Assembly (NCBI GenBank): GCA_024305405.1
Contig: JAKNDB010000087.1
Location: 2,666,001-2,730,000, forward strand
Reading direction: 5' to 3'
DNA: 64,000 bases
From: Dirofilaria immitis
Lineage: Eukaryota; Nematoda; Chromadorea; Rhabditida; Onchocercidae
The first letter of the stretch is position 1. Each line of letters begins with the position of its first letter. Below the pieces are notes generated by a model. The model was given only the letters and a program-made list of their open reading frames with translations, searched no databases and was not told the DNA's origin. A program made the translations under genes and the position numbers. Positions 23,714 through 36,600 of this stretch are shown here, piece by piece.

Positions 23714-26402
23714 TTAACGTCGATCTTTATCTCGATGTATCGAAGAGCTGTGCTGTCGACGTGGTGAACTTTCTCTAAGAGAATTAAAGAAATTCAATGC
23801 ACTGTACCTCATGTTTTTCAACTCATTATCAACAGTTCATTACAGGCTTTATTTGCATAAAAATTCCTAATTCAAATCTACCACTTTATTTCATTATTAG
23901 GTAGAATAATTGAAATATTTTTTAAATACTATCACAATTTGGAAATTTTGCATTTGCAAAATGCGGAAACAAAACAAAAATAATCATAATTAATTAAAAA
24001 ACTAACTTGCATTGACTATTGCGTTGACTGTATCGATTTCTCTGCCGTTCATCTCTCCGCTCACGATCTCGTTCCTTTTCTTTTTCTTTTTCTTTCTCAC
24101 GAGTTGAATCACGATCTTTACTACGAATATCACCCTTCTCTTTCTCACGCTCAACATCTCGACTGAAACGTTTGCGTTCCTCCTCATTTTCACTTTCTTC
24201 GCAGGAACATTCACCACCACTACATGAACATGAGCAACTAAAATTAATGATAACAATTACTACATTATGGCAATTCATGTTAATTACTCAATATGTTACA
24301 AAAAACGAAATGATTACTTGCAATTAACAGGTTAATATATATTCTTTCAATATAAGTATGTTCGCTGATAATCATACCATAATATTTATTATTTATAAAA
24401 ATTGATTTAAAAAAACAGAACAAACAATTTTCAAGTCGGTTCTTCTAAATTTATTTTTTCCTAAATCTTGTTGTTTACCCAAACAGCTAGCAATTATAGG
24501 AAAAATTAGAAGCCTTACTCTGATGAACATTTTGATTCACTCCTTACTTGAATTTCTGTGGTTGACGATGCAAGGGCAGCCTTACGGGCTGCTATTTTAG
24601 CCTTCAAATTTTCTACTTCAAATTCGTCGGCGCTTAAATCGTACTTATCCAAATCGGCATCATTTTCATCATCTTCTTCTTCCTCTTCTCCCACCTTTGG
24701 GAAAAAATTAAAAGGTAGTTTTGAACAGAAACTTATCTATTTTTAATATTATCATCTAACATATGAACATTAAGTTATTTTTACCATATCCCCATAAAGC
24801 ATGGAATGCTTTGACATATTATAAGTGTCAAGCTCTCAACTAATCTTTGTGACATTCTACAATTTCCCTACGTACAATCACTTCGGCATTTTACAAAACA
24901 GAATAAAAACTACCTTATTTAATATGATTAATTCCTAAACAATATTTCTAGCAAAAGTAAAAAGCAAACCTCAGCATGTTGCATACCTCTTCATCGTTGT
25001 CACCAGACAAAGTCTCTTTGGCATCAATTTCCGCCTCTTCGATTTTTTGCTTCCCTTCTTCACTTTCCCACTCGTTGTATTTCGCAGATTCCTCTGGTTC
25101 AGTCGTCTTTTGCTCCTGAAGTAAAGGTAATGGAAAAACCTTAGAATTATAGAATGAAATATAGAAAACACCACATATTCAGTTTCACTGCTTTGCATTA
25201 TTCACGAAAACTATCCCTTTCGTATGCTAGGGTTATGCATGAGAACTTATAAGAAAAATTCGTGATAGCAAATAGTGGATATCTGCTTCATCTATTTTGA
25301 ATTTCGACCATGCATATTTCGATCTGTTCTTTGATATCTACCTTCCACTGTTTTATTCAGTTCGACCAAATTTTGAGGATATATATATATATCGAAATTT
25401 GAATATATCTCACAGAATTTTTCGATGAATTTGAAATAATCAGTACCTCATCCGCTTTACTATCTAATTTTCGTCGTTTCTTTTTACGGCCAAATTCATC
25501 AAATTCTTCGTCATCTTGTCGTTCGATGTACTCAACATTCTGTCGATCCATATATCCACCACCATAACCTGAAAACGACGAGTCGTCAACAATAAATTCC
25601 CATTTCAAATTATAAATCTGGTCTAATTATCATCATAAAATCCCATTTATTTACTAATAGATTCGACAAGTTTACTAACTTACTGAATTTATAAAATATA
25701 TTTATCTAAATACTTATTTAATTGGGTTTACAAAACATACCGGTCCGTACTTCCAAATCACCCAGTTTTGGCGCATTACATATATTACACGCTGTTCTTC
25801 GTGCCCAATTTACATTGCCACATCTAAAATGAAAATTTGATGAATAGCAATTTCCTCGACATAGTAAAAATGACAAACCTCTGATTTCTTCAGTGTCTGC
25901 TATTCTTGTACATGCTTTGTTTGTCCTATTACACAAAAACGAAGTACAAACTCATATAAACGAGCTATCTTTACAGGTTTTTCAAATCAATATCATTATT
26001 CTCAGATTAAGTTTCGCATCATATATCTTACGGAAAAAGATTTGTTACCGATTCTGCTCTCTAAAGCAAATTTTAGTTGAAATAAAATATACATTAATCA
26101 CCAAAAAAATACGATGAAACTAACTTGGTGCATGCCCAATCTTCAGCAGCAAACAGTCCTTTTGATTTTTCTGCTGCATCTTTCCCAATTTCACGGCCCA
26201 CACGGTTTTTGGAACGTGGTTTAGCCTTGCCACAACGTTCGCAGGCGGTAACGCGATCAGCGTTGATGTATGCACATTTCGCATCGATACATGCCCATTC
26301 ACCTTCACGTAAAGCGCGTCGATGGGTGCTTGGTGCAGTGACTACGTTTGAAGCCATTTGACGCTGTCGTTCTAAGTAACGTGAAACATCATCTGAATTC
26401 AT
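23714..26402 (-). CDS. ZRANB2: ZRANB2 (ZNF265) RanBP2-type zinc finger splicing factor, 7 exons
   Basis: ZRANB2 binds 5' splice-site-like RNA through two RanBP2-type zinc fingers and influences alternative splicing in the nucleus. Exons, 5' to 3': 26125-26402 (ATG at 26400-26402), 25741-25823, 25447-25568, 24987-25115, 24519-24694, 24007-24237, 23714-23774. Phases agree; 359 residues. Finger 1 reads WACIDAKCAYINADRVTACERC. Then EIGKDAAEKSKGLFAAEDWAC joins finger 2, CGNVNWARRTACNIC. The conserved YMDRQNVEYIERQ...DEFGRKKKRRK block, acidic DADLDKYDLS region, a Cys-rich patch (CSCSCSGGECSC) and an Arg/Glu/Lys/Ser tail follow. The tail is dominated by RE/KE dipeptides rather than the long RS repeats of vertebrates. 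No frame breaks. Confidence 0.95.
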
Positions 26403-27860
26403 TTCACAACACACCTTAAAGTATAATGAAGCCTTTTTATATGATTTGAAAGAGAATACAAATATTAATGATTTCGCGATATATTCATAATTAACATCGT
26501 TAAAGATTAAAAATGTGAACAGTTTTGTTATAAAATAAGCGAATAAATAAATAAACATGATGAAAAATAAGAAAATAGTTAGATAAATAAATAACGAAAT
26601 AATAGCAAAAGAAGCATATTTACATATATAATCAATTTAATAAAATAAAAAATTGAATTGTACAAAATGATATATGAAATGTTACATTTAATTACTCCAC
26701 TGATGACAAAGAAATTGCATTTCTAAAATTAAAAATAAAATACTGACAATGTGTAAACTACGAATATTTAACCGACAACATGGTAAAACTCACCTACCAC
26801 GTCCCACGTATCACGCAATAAGGGAGAAGGGGGAATCAAAGAGTGCTGCGATGACCACCGCTTTCAAGTTACCGTATATCATGTTATCAATACGGGAACC
26901 TGTGCATTGATAGTCACTGTACACTTTTTTTTTAATTTAATTTATCCCTAGAAAATATTGATTGAAAGCTTAGATTGTTGGATTATTCATCGGTTCAGTT
27001 CAATCAGTCTTTCGATAATATCAGATTTACATTTTTGATAATATAAGCAGGACACGGACTATACTAATTGGCGTAATTAGCTATTGATTAATTTGTTGAA
27101 TTTTCTTTTGTGATATGACTTTTTTCCATTTTTAATTTGCACATTAAATTTATTTAAATTCGAATTCACATATTATTCGAATTAATTTAATTGTATGAAT
27201 ATGATTTCTGATACACATATCGATGTTACACAAATGTAAGACATAAAAAACATTTCAACTCTTTAATGTATATGATTGTAATATTATTATGAGAGAAATG
27301 TTTTTAATAAGAATTCAATTAATTCTTCTCAGAGATATTACATAGATGATATTATTTAAGGTATCGGGCAGTTTAACAATTGACCAATGAAAAAATTAAA
27401 ATTGTATAAACGATGAAATGTTATAAAAGACATAAGGCAAACTTCAATTTATGATTTTAATTTAGCTTTTTTTGAGATGCGCTATGATCTTTATCTTTGG
27501 TTTCTATTTGTAGCATTGAAAAATTCAATCAAATGATTTAAATCTCTATGGAATAATTTTAATTTATCAGCTATCGATTGTAATTCGATAATACAGAATA
27601 TATTTTCTATTTCCTTCGAACAAAACAGATTGTTTAAAATTTAAATCAAATTAGAATTTTAGAACAAAATGTTTCTATGAAACATAGAAAAAGAATAACG
27701 AAATTTGATTTAATTTTAATTTTTATATTAGGAAATTTCAAGTAATGTGAAATTGTCATCCAAACTTCTACCCATTGCTTTCAGTTATTTTTCTCGAGAA
27801 GCGAGATGAGGCATTCATTGTTGTTGAAATTTAGATTAAGAGTGGTGGCATTTTACGTGG
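26403..27860. other. Divergent promoter region of ZRANB2 (-) and the KCC-like gene (+)
   Basis: Head-to-head spacer. A more GC-rich island at about 26790-26910 ends, on the minus strand, in a good donor (GTAG|GTGAGT at 26794/26793). A CTTTAAG acceptor lies just upstream of the ZRANB2 ATG (exon side 26403-26414). A spliced 5' UTR for ZRANB2, with transcription starting near 26.9 kb, is therefore likely. Nothing else is recognised out to 27.8 kb. Confidence 0.5.
26794..26910 (-). promoter_or_regulatory. Candidate ZRANB2 5' UTR exon / promoter island
   Basis: Locally GC-rich sequence in an AT-rich spacer. On the minus strand it ends with a consensus donor and can splice to the acce­ptor 12 bases before the ZRANB2 start codon. 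No long open frame runs through it. The upper boundary is a guess. Confidence 0.4.
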
Positions 27861-30800
27861 ATGAGAAAATTAACCGCTGAGATCGAAGAAGTCGGAGGTA
27901 ATGATTACAATAAAAGGAGCGATGATATACCACTGGATGATATACGTAGAACGAAGCTATCAGAAGATGAAAGTTCAGATGAAGGTAGATGAACACATCT
28001 TGATCATCTTGTAACTTTTCAATTACTATTATGTTTAGGAACAAAGTCAAACCATCTTATACGAGTTATGTTATATATATATATGCGGTTGTCACACTCA
28101 TATCAAGTACGACGCTGCAGACCAAGACCACATTCCATAGACCTGCCCCGTGCGGGGTGTTCAAAAATTGCCTACAACTTCCGTATATATATATATATAT
28201 ATATATAACATTGCTTGCTTAATAAATGAAGTGTAGACATTGAATGTGTACTCCAAGTAGTATAAAATAACACAAAAATTTAATGTTGCAAGTTTGGTTG
28301 AAATGTCAGAAGTTAGGAAATTAGTATTATTTTAATTATAAACAATAATGATACTCCTAGAGTTCTTATCTATATATTCCGTAGCATGCCATAAATGCTT
28401 AAATACAATCTTCTTAACAGCATTGTTCAATATTTTATAAATATATATCAAAAGTGAAACAGTAGAAGCTCGGATCTTTGAATTATAATCATTTTCAAAT
28501 TATAATTTTTAACTTAAGACATTTTATCACATATTTATTATTATCACATTTGCATTCATTAATTTTTAATCCTTTATCAAGAAAATTGAAAATGCAACAG
28601 TTGACATCGAAAAATTTATCCGGAATGGTATTAGAATTAAAATAACAATAAACTAAGCAGATGTACTATTCTATTGTTCCGTTGCGTCATCAGTTATTGA
28701 TATATTATATTACGTTATTATAGTAATTTTATTTTTATTTCTAATCTTATTGAAATATCAAAGATACTCAAAGTTTGTTGCAGTTGTAAATCCTAAAAAT
28801 ACGTCATTCATATTTCTATTTCGGAAAAGTCTATCCATGATAGAGCGCAATATACAACATATCATAAACACCATTCTTGTACAAGTAAGAGACAACATTT
28901 TTATTTACATTTATTTGTTTACTTTTGTTAAAATTAAATTCATAAAAGTAAAATCTGTGCTTAGCATGTAGCAAGCATGATCAACATATCATCGTGTTTT
29001 ATTGATCTGAAGTAATGATCTTCAGGATGATAATCTATTGTACGGTCGCGGAACATTCGGTACTTTCTCGGGTGTTTTCATCAGTTATATGCAAAATATT
29101 CTTCTACTTCCTATGATATTTCTTCGTTTGCCATGGATTGTTGGTGTTCTAAGTTTAAGTTTAACAGCGATCGCAATTTTTCTCGTCTTTACAGCGGTAC
29201 TTTACTACGTATTTTATTTATTCTAATCTTTCAAAATAATCGAAGTTGAAATTTGACAAATCTTCTTATTTCAAAATTACTCTCAATATAAATCGAAGAT
29301 TTTCAAAGAATAGCTATTTAATTTTTTTTTTTATTGCTTTTAGGTTTTATTCTCATCGTTTTCGGTTGTAGCAATTGCTACAAACGGAAGTGATCGTTTA
29401 TATGGTAGTCCATTTACCACAATTGCTTATAGCTTGGGTAATCGAGTAGCACTTGTTGGTAAACAAATTAATCCAATCAATTCAATAATTAATTAGTTGC
29501 TACTAATCGAATATTAAAAGCAATAAGTAGGTTAAATAAGAAAAAATTCAGAATGGACCAAAGATATCATATTTTTAATGCTACGTTAATTGCATCTAAC
29601 TTCAAATATGATGTTAAAGCAACGAATAAAGTTTGATTTTGATGTATTAAATTAAAATTTAATAATGCATATCTATTTCATATTATTCATGTGAAAACTA
29701 ATATTGAATTTACTAATAATACTTAAATTATAAATAAAATAACTATGCAATGAAGATTTCGTCACATTGCATAACGCATATGTTTTTCCCTAAACATTGG
29801 CAGTATCCAATTTCGCATTTTTACAACATTCTCGAACTTCCCTCAACTATTAGATAATCTTTAAAGTCTTATTTATATTGAATTTTATAATTACAGCTGG
29901 AGTGATGCTTTGCTTAGCAAATTGCGGTTTTACTGGAATATGTTTAACAATATGCGTCCAGCTAATCCAACAATATATTCTGAAGCCAAATCCGATACAG
30001 CCAAATTTCGCAAAGCTAGCATTTGAGAATGTTAGTTGAATGAAAATTCCTTACTGTTTCTATTGGTAATTTCGAATGTTATTTTGTAGAATTAAATTAA
30101 TTTAATTTCAAGTATGCCTCTTAATTCATGCTTAAAGTAATCGCAAAAACTTTTTTGCACTTGTTAATTTGAAGAAGCACTTAATTGGAAATCTAGATAA
30201 GAACTTCATAAAAATCTGTTAATTCAAAAACAAAAATTTTTATTAAACTAAGTTCAAAGCTAGGCCGTAATTACACATAGTAAAATCTATTTTATATTTT
30301 GTTATAATCTACACTAAAACTATTATCATTGCAAACTAAAACTGATTAAAGTTAGGAATAAAAGTAAAACAGAAACAATTCAATAACATAATGATATCTA
30401 AAGTTACAATAAATAATTAAAAAGTTGTGGTCAAAAAAAAGTATTATAAAATAAAAAAATATTAAAAATAAGGAAGACAAAACAATAACAAAGTAATAAT
30501 TATAATGAAAATTAGGATAGATCAATACAATAAAAAATAATTTTTTGTTCAAATATGAATTCCGAAAGGAATATAACAATTTATAGATTTCTGATTAAAA
30601 AAGTACAAGCCAATTGTAAGTTTTACTGTTGAGGTATAAAATAATTAATTAAGTGGCATTAGCATTTTTATCTGACTTCAAATTCTATCGTAACATCTGA
30701 GATTCATAAATTAATTTTTCACTTATCTAAATTAGTGCTTGTATCCCTCTTCTTCTTTTTAGTAATTGTTATAAAATAAAATTTAGGAAGAGTTACTTCG

Positions 30801-33633
30801 AAAATTCATTTCTGAACTTTAATTTTTTCGTTGATTTAATTTAAGAACAAAATAAGTAACAATTCATTCATATATTTAATCAATCAGTTATTTCATATCG
30901 TTGAAATTGGTCGAAATCTTGTTTTAAAGCGAAATTGGATTGATTAAATCTGTTGAATTGAAGAGATATTTTTTGTTTCATTTTTCTTGATTTAATAAAA
31001 TATTTTTTTATCAGTTACTGCATGATTTGTTCATTTAGCTAAAGTCAATTTTTCATCGTCAAATTTTTTGCATCTATGTTATAATGATAATGAATAATTT
31101 AACAATTATAATTGATGATTTACGATATGTAAATAATTTTCTTTTTTTTGTTCAAAAATACAGTAATAGAAATATTGCCATACTTAAATGAGATTTTAAT
31201 ATGAATTATAAAATTTGAAGAAATGATATAAAAAAAGGATGTTTAGAAATGATTCTTTATTAAATCACTATTATTAGCTATATTACATCACGATTAAATT
31301 ACTTCATCGTTAACATCACTTATCATTTACTACAAGCATTGCTAATCAATCACCGTATAAAAATTAATTTTAATAATTTATAAAATTAAAATTGAATTAA
31401 TAAATTAAACTTTAAAGTTAAAAAGTTTTCTTTTGTTTTTAGGATCGCAATGCTATACAGGAATTATATAAAAACCATATTATATGCATTTTATCTTGCT
31501 TATCGCCTTTTGGGCTCTTATAACATTATTTAATTGCTTTGGAAAGCGAATCATCAAATGTGAGATTTCTTTTGAAAAGACAAAAAATTTTGAAAAGATA
31601 AAAGGGACATTATCACACAATCACTTCACCTCTCATATTTCCTTATATAGCACTACTCTACTTACTATATTCTATTCAACGATTACAGTACGACTTTAGC
31701 TAAAAAAATATTAAAAAGATAAGAAAGTAATAGCAGATAATTAGCTCGTAAATTTACTAATCATTCTATCCATTAATGTATCTTATTGTACAGGGATTTG
31801 TTGGGTACCATCTGCAGCATTTGTCATTTTATCTGTCGAAATTTTCATCGCTACTACTACAAAGATCATTCGGAAGGATGCCGATTTGCGATGTATCCAT
31901 GAACCCGTTGAATTAATTCCAAGTGAATTGTATTCGTTTTCCCGACTTATTTTCTAATATATGCTAGAAAATATAATCTATTTATATTGTTTCAGATTCT
32001 TTACCTAACTTTGTTCACACGATGTTTTATATTATTTAATGAATTTGAATATATGATTATATTTTCAGTGAACTAATCGGATACTGTAATTTTTGATTAA
32101 TTCTTAAAAATAAAATTTGACATACCAAAACTAATGCGAACGAACAATGGAAAGCAGTCAAAATTTGTCGTACAAATATACCGTATCATAAATGACAATT
32201 TTATTATCTTAAAAGACGAGCAAAGAATAATTCAAAATCAGATTTTTCAGAAGATCGTTATTATGATCAAATTCCAGTGTTACTTTATCTATCATCAAAT
32301 TATACAATGGTATCACCAATACATGCAATAACTGTTGAACCATCTATTATGAAACATTTCTGCAAGTAAATTATGGACAACTGTTTCTTTTCTTTTGAAA
32401 TATCTTAATCATAGAAAAATTATAAATTTTAAAAATTCGTCCATTAATTATGAATTTTTTTTAATTAAAGCAAAATGTAAATATTATAATTGAGTAATCA
32501 ATATTATGATAAATAATTGATGAAATAAGCAGAAATTTATATAATAATTTAGATGAATGTTTTAGGAGAAGAAAACATAGAAGAGGCAATAAAATAGACT
32601 AAATTGTAATTAACAAAAAATGAAAATATTTTCACAATATTTAGTATATTTTATTGCCTATTCTATATTATAATGGCGAATAAATAAATATTATTGAATA
32701 AATAATAAAAATATTTAGCAGTCCTTACAATATATAATATTAAACTTTTTCAAAAAATATAATATTCTTCTTTCTGAAATTGAAAATTTCCTCAAATTCT
32801 CTGCTTACTTTTGCTTTAAATTTAATTCAATTTAATTTCATTTTTAATATTTAGTCAATTTTTTCAAAGAAAAAAATGAGAAAAAGAAAAAAATTCAACT
32901 AACAAATTTTACAGAAGAAAAATTGGGAAAAAAATAAATTTTTTCTATGATTCATCTAAAGCAATTAGATAAAGGAAGCATATTAAGTTAATTTTTTATA
33001 AAATAAAAACTGAGAATAGATTTCATTATTTCCTGATTCACCTATCTTTCTCAGACCTTAAAAATGAGTCAGCTTCTCCATACATAAATTCGTTAATTAA
33101 GTAATTGATAAAAAAGAAGAAAGAAAATTTAGCTCAAGAGCTTGAAAAATTCACTGATTCATTTTATTTTTGTTTTTTCAAGTCTTTTCTGTATCTTAAA
33201 TTCATGCTTATTTAGTCAACTTCGAGAAATGTCATATTTCTTTTCTTAGATATCCATTTCATGCAATGAATTGTACTTTCGATAGTATAAATGACTGTCA
33301 ATGGAGTAATTTTCGTTTGAAAACTTTTGAATGGAACTTCAAAGCGATCAAATCAAATTTGCGATATCATATCATTGATATTAGCAATATAAACAGATTT
33401 GATTGGCGAGATATTATCTACGACATATATTTCTTTGAAAGTATTTTCATCAGCGTTAGTTGAATTTTTATTGAAATACTTGAAAAATTCGTAAAAATTA
33501 TTATGAAGTTTAAAATTTTTATTCTTCAATATTATTTGGTCATTTTACAGAAAAATGAAAGAAAAATTGTTTGAACATTTTATAAAAGACAAAAACGATT
33601 ATGTCTTCTCTGAAGATTTTAAAATTGGAAATC

Positions 33634-33679
<46 letters not shown>

Positions 33680-36600
33680 AATACTGAATAATGAACTGAC
33701 CTTTGGTTTCTCCATCAAAAATTTAGCTTAAATTATTCAAAAAAGAAAACAACAACCCGATGAAAATATAATTTTTATTCATATAAAGCTCTAAATATTT
33801 TTTGGAATATTTCGAAAGTTTCCAGGAATCTCAGAAATTATTCTCAAGAAATATTTGGCCCATTTTTTCTCTTTAGGATAATACAAAATTTGCATCAATT
33901 ATTGGTTGTTCACTTCTTCTATTACCATTATTTACGGGTAGTATTTGTGGTATTAATATTTCATCAACATTAAAATCGCCAACCAAAAATATTCCTACTG
34001 GAATATTCAGCAGTTTGTTTGCAATGATATTTGTAAGAATTTTACATTTCAACATTTTGAGAAGCTTCAAAATATTTTTATTTTAAAAGAGAAATATTTT
34101 TGTTCCTATTTTCATTATATCAAAATCTTAAAGAAATATTTTATAGTTGATAACATTATTGACTTGTGCATTGGCTTTTGGCATAGAGCGTCATTTATTA
34201 TTGGATAAATTTGGATATGGAACTTATCCAAGTTTTCCGATTATCTTTACGGTTATTTCTTTGTCAAAATCCTTTCCAAAAAAAAAATTAATTTCTAATT
34301 TTATAAAGTTTTATTGGATATTAATTAATTGATTTTAAATTTAGAGATTTCCTTACTTTTTCCAGATTTCTCACCCAATAGTGCTTATCATTGCTTTGAT
34401 GTTGATGTCAACTGTTGCTGCAATTCAGAGTATGTACAGTAAGTCATTCATTTCAAATTTATTTACTTATTGATTATTTAAAAGTTATTAATTAAAAATT
34501 TTATACTTTCGCCTTTTTCTGAATTGCACTGCGATGATTGCTCATTGCGTGCAAAAATTTATCAAGTTAACAAATTTAGGAATAAATATGTTTTTGTTGA
34601 CAGAAATTATGCGAATAAAATTAATAAAAATCATTTCGAGATATTCATAAACAAAAAGGAACATAAAAAGAGAGAGAGAGGAGAGAGAGAGAAAGAATGA
34701 TAATAATCAAATTAATATTTAATTATATCGAAGAATTATCATAAGTAAAAGTGTAAAAGATATGTCAATCATGAACAATATTAGCTGATTGTTAATTAAC
34801 CTGGAATTTTTTTAATTAAATAAAGTTATGAATGAATTAATGAAAGTTATTAATTAATCGTTGCTTTGAATCCAAAAATATAATTATTCCTCATGCATAT
34901 TTCAAATATTTTTAGATCATCCTGTACATTAATATAAAGTCATCATTGATCACTGGTGATTGATCATTGCTAAGCAATTAATTACAATCAACATTTGCAT
35001 AATTGATTAAAATTAACTCATTTCTTAATCTTTCATCTTCTTTAAGCTGCTAAAAGTTTATTGCTAAGTATCATCACAAGTCATAGTATCCCGCTACCGC
35101 GTTTTTCTATCAGCGAACCAGCAAATTGCGCAAGTTAATTGGTATTATAGTAACTGCCTTCCTCACTTTGCCATATTTGCTTGTCGATAGTCTGGATCAT
35201 ATATCGATTATTGCAAGTAGCTGCATATTGACTGCATTGATTGCAATCAACCTTGGCACGATCATTTGCTCAATGCTTAATTTTCCCAGGTATGATAGCT
35301 AATTTGGAAAATTTTTAACAATCGAACATTTTCCAACATGATAAATAATAATTTATCCTTCGCTCCATGCGCTAATTTATAGTTAATATAATAATTCTTT
35401 AAATGATGTTATCGTGATTGTTTGACGGGTATAATGACGGGAGCTCTTCATTCAGGAAATATCGGGAAAACTATTAGGTTAGTGAAAAGCGAATAATGAT
35501 CAATTTAACTGAATAATGAGCTTTTTAAAATATCATGGCGATGAGGGAGAATTCCCAGAAAAAAATTTTTATTATTTAATTTCAATGTGTTATAGAATTC
35601 TTTTTATGCATTCTTTTATTAGAAATATTCGAAATTTCATTATTCTCTGTCATTTGCTTTTTCAATATTTCAGCTTCCAACCAACATTTCGGTACTTTCG
35701 ATCATTCCTTGCCATGTTTGGTATTATTGCTTGTACTATAATGCTTTATGGTTGTAAACCTGAAATTGGCATGATAGCAAGTACTATTGGAATCTTGATT
35801 TATGTAATATTTCCATTACATAGAAGACGATTTCATCGTGGAACTCCTTATGCTATTGTCGTTGATATCGCTAACATGTTATTATATTCATCAACTCAAA
35901 AGAATATTGCCGGGTATGATTATTAATATTTGGCTTTTATTCTTTTCAGAATCCAAACTATTTTGGATCTCTGAAGAAAAAATTTTCTCCTCTTGGTAAC
36001 TAAAAGACTTTCGTTTCTGCTGATAAATGTATGAAAAAGCCATGGATTCAGAATTGCTTCCGTTATGCCATAAAAATGAAATTAGGTGATGAAGTATTCA
36101 GATTCCCAGTTCATCTGAATAAGAATGAGAAAAATGCTCTGAAATTAGAAATTGAAGTTATTCAAAATGATTGCACTTTATTTATGGTATAATTCAGCAT
36201 AATACAAAATATTTTCCTTGAAATTATTTGTTGTATTTTTAACTTTTAAGAATGATCGAAGGATTTGGTTCAAAGCCTCGATGTATCGTTTTTACAAAAT
36301 TTCCCGCACCTTGCGATAATCTTTTACGGATGGCTAAAATTTTGTCACAAAGTATAATTTGGATTTGGTTTCTTTTTCTTTTAAGCAATAAAAGGTAAGG
36401 AGGAAAGAGAAAGAGAAATGATTTGATTTTTTGAAATTCAATTGATTCTTGCTCGAATGTCTACCGTGACTTAATTAACAATAATGAATATTTATTGTTT
36501 TCAGTGAAATAATTTCCTTCATAATAATTTGTGTAAAATTAATATATCGATTTATTAATCTTTTTTTCTCTTTTCGATCACATATTTAGAACAAAATATG

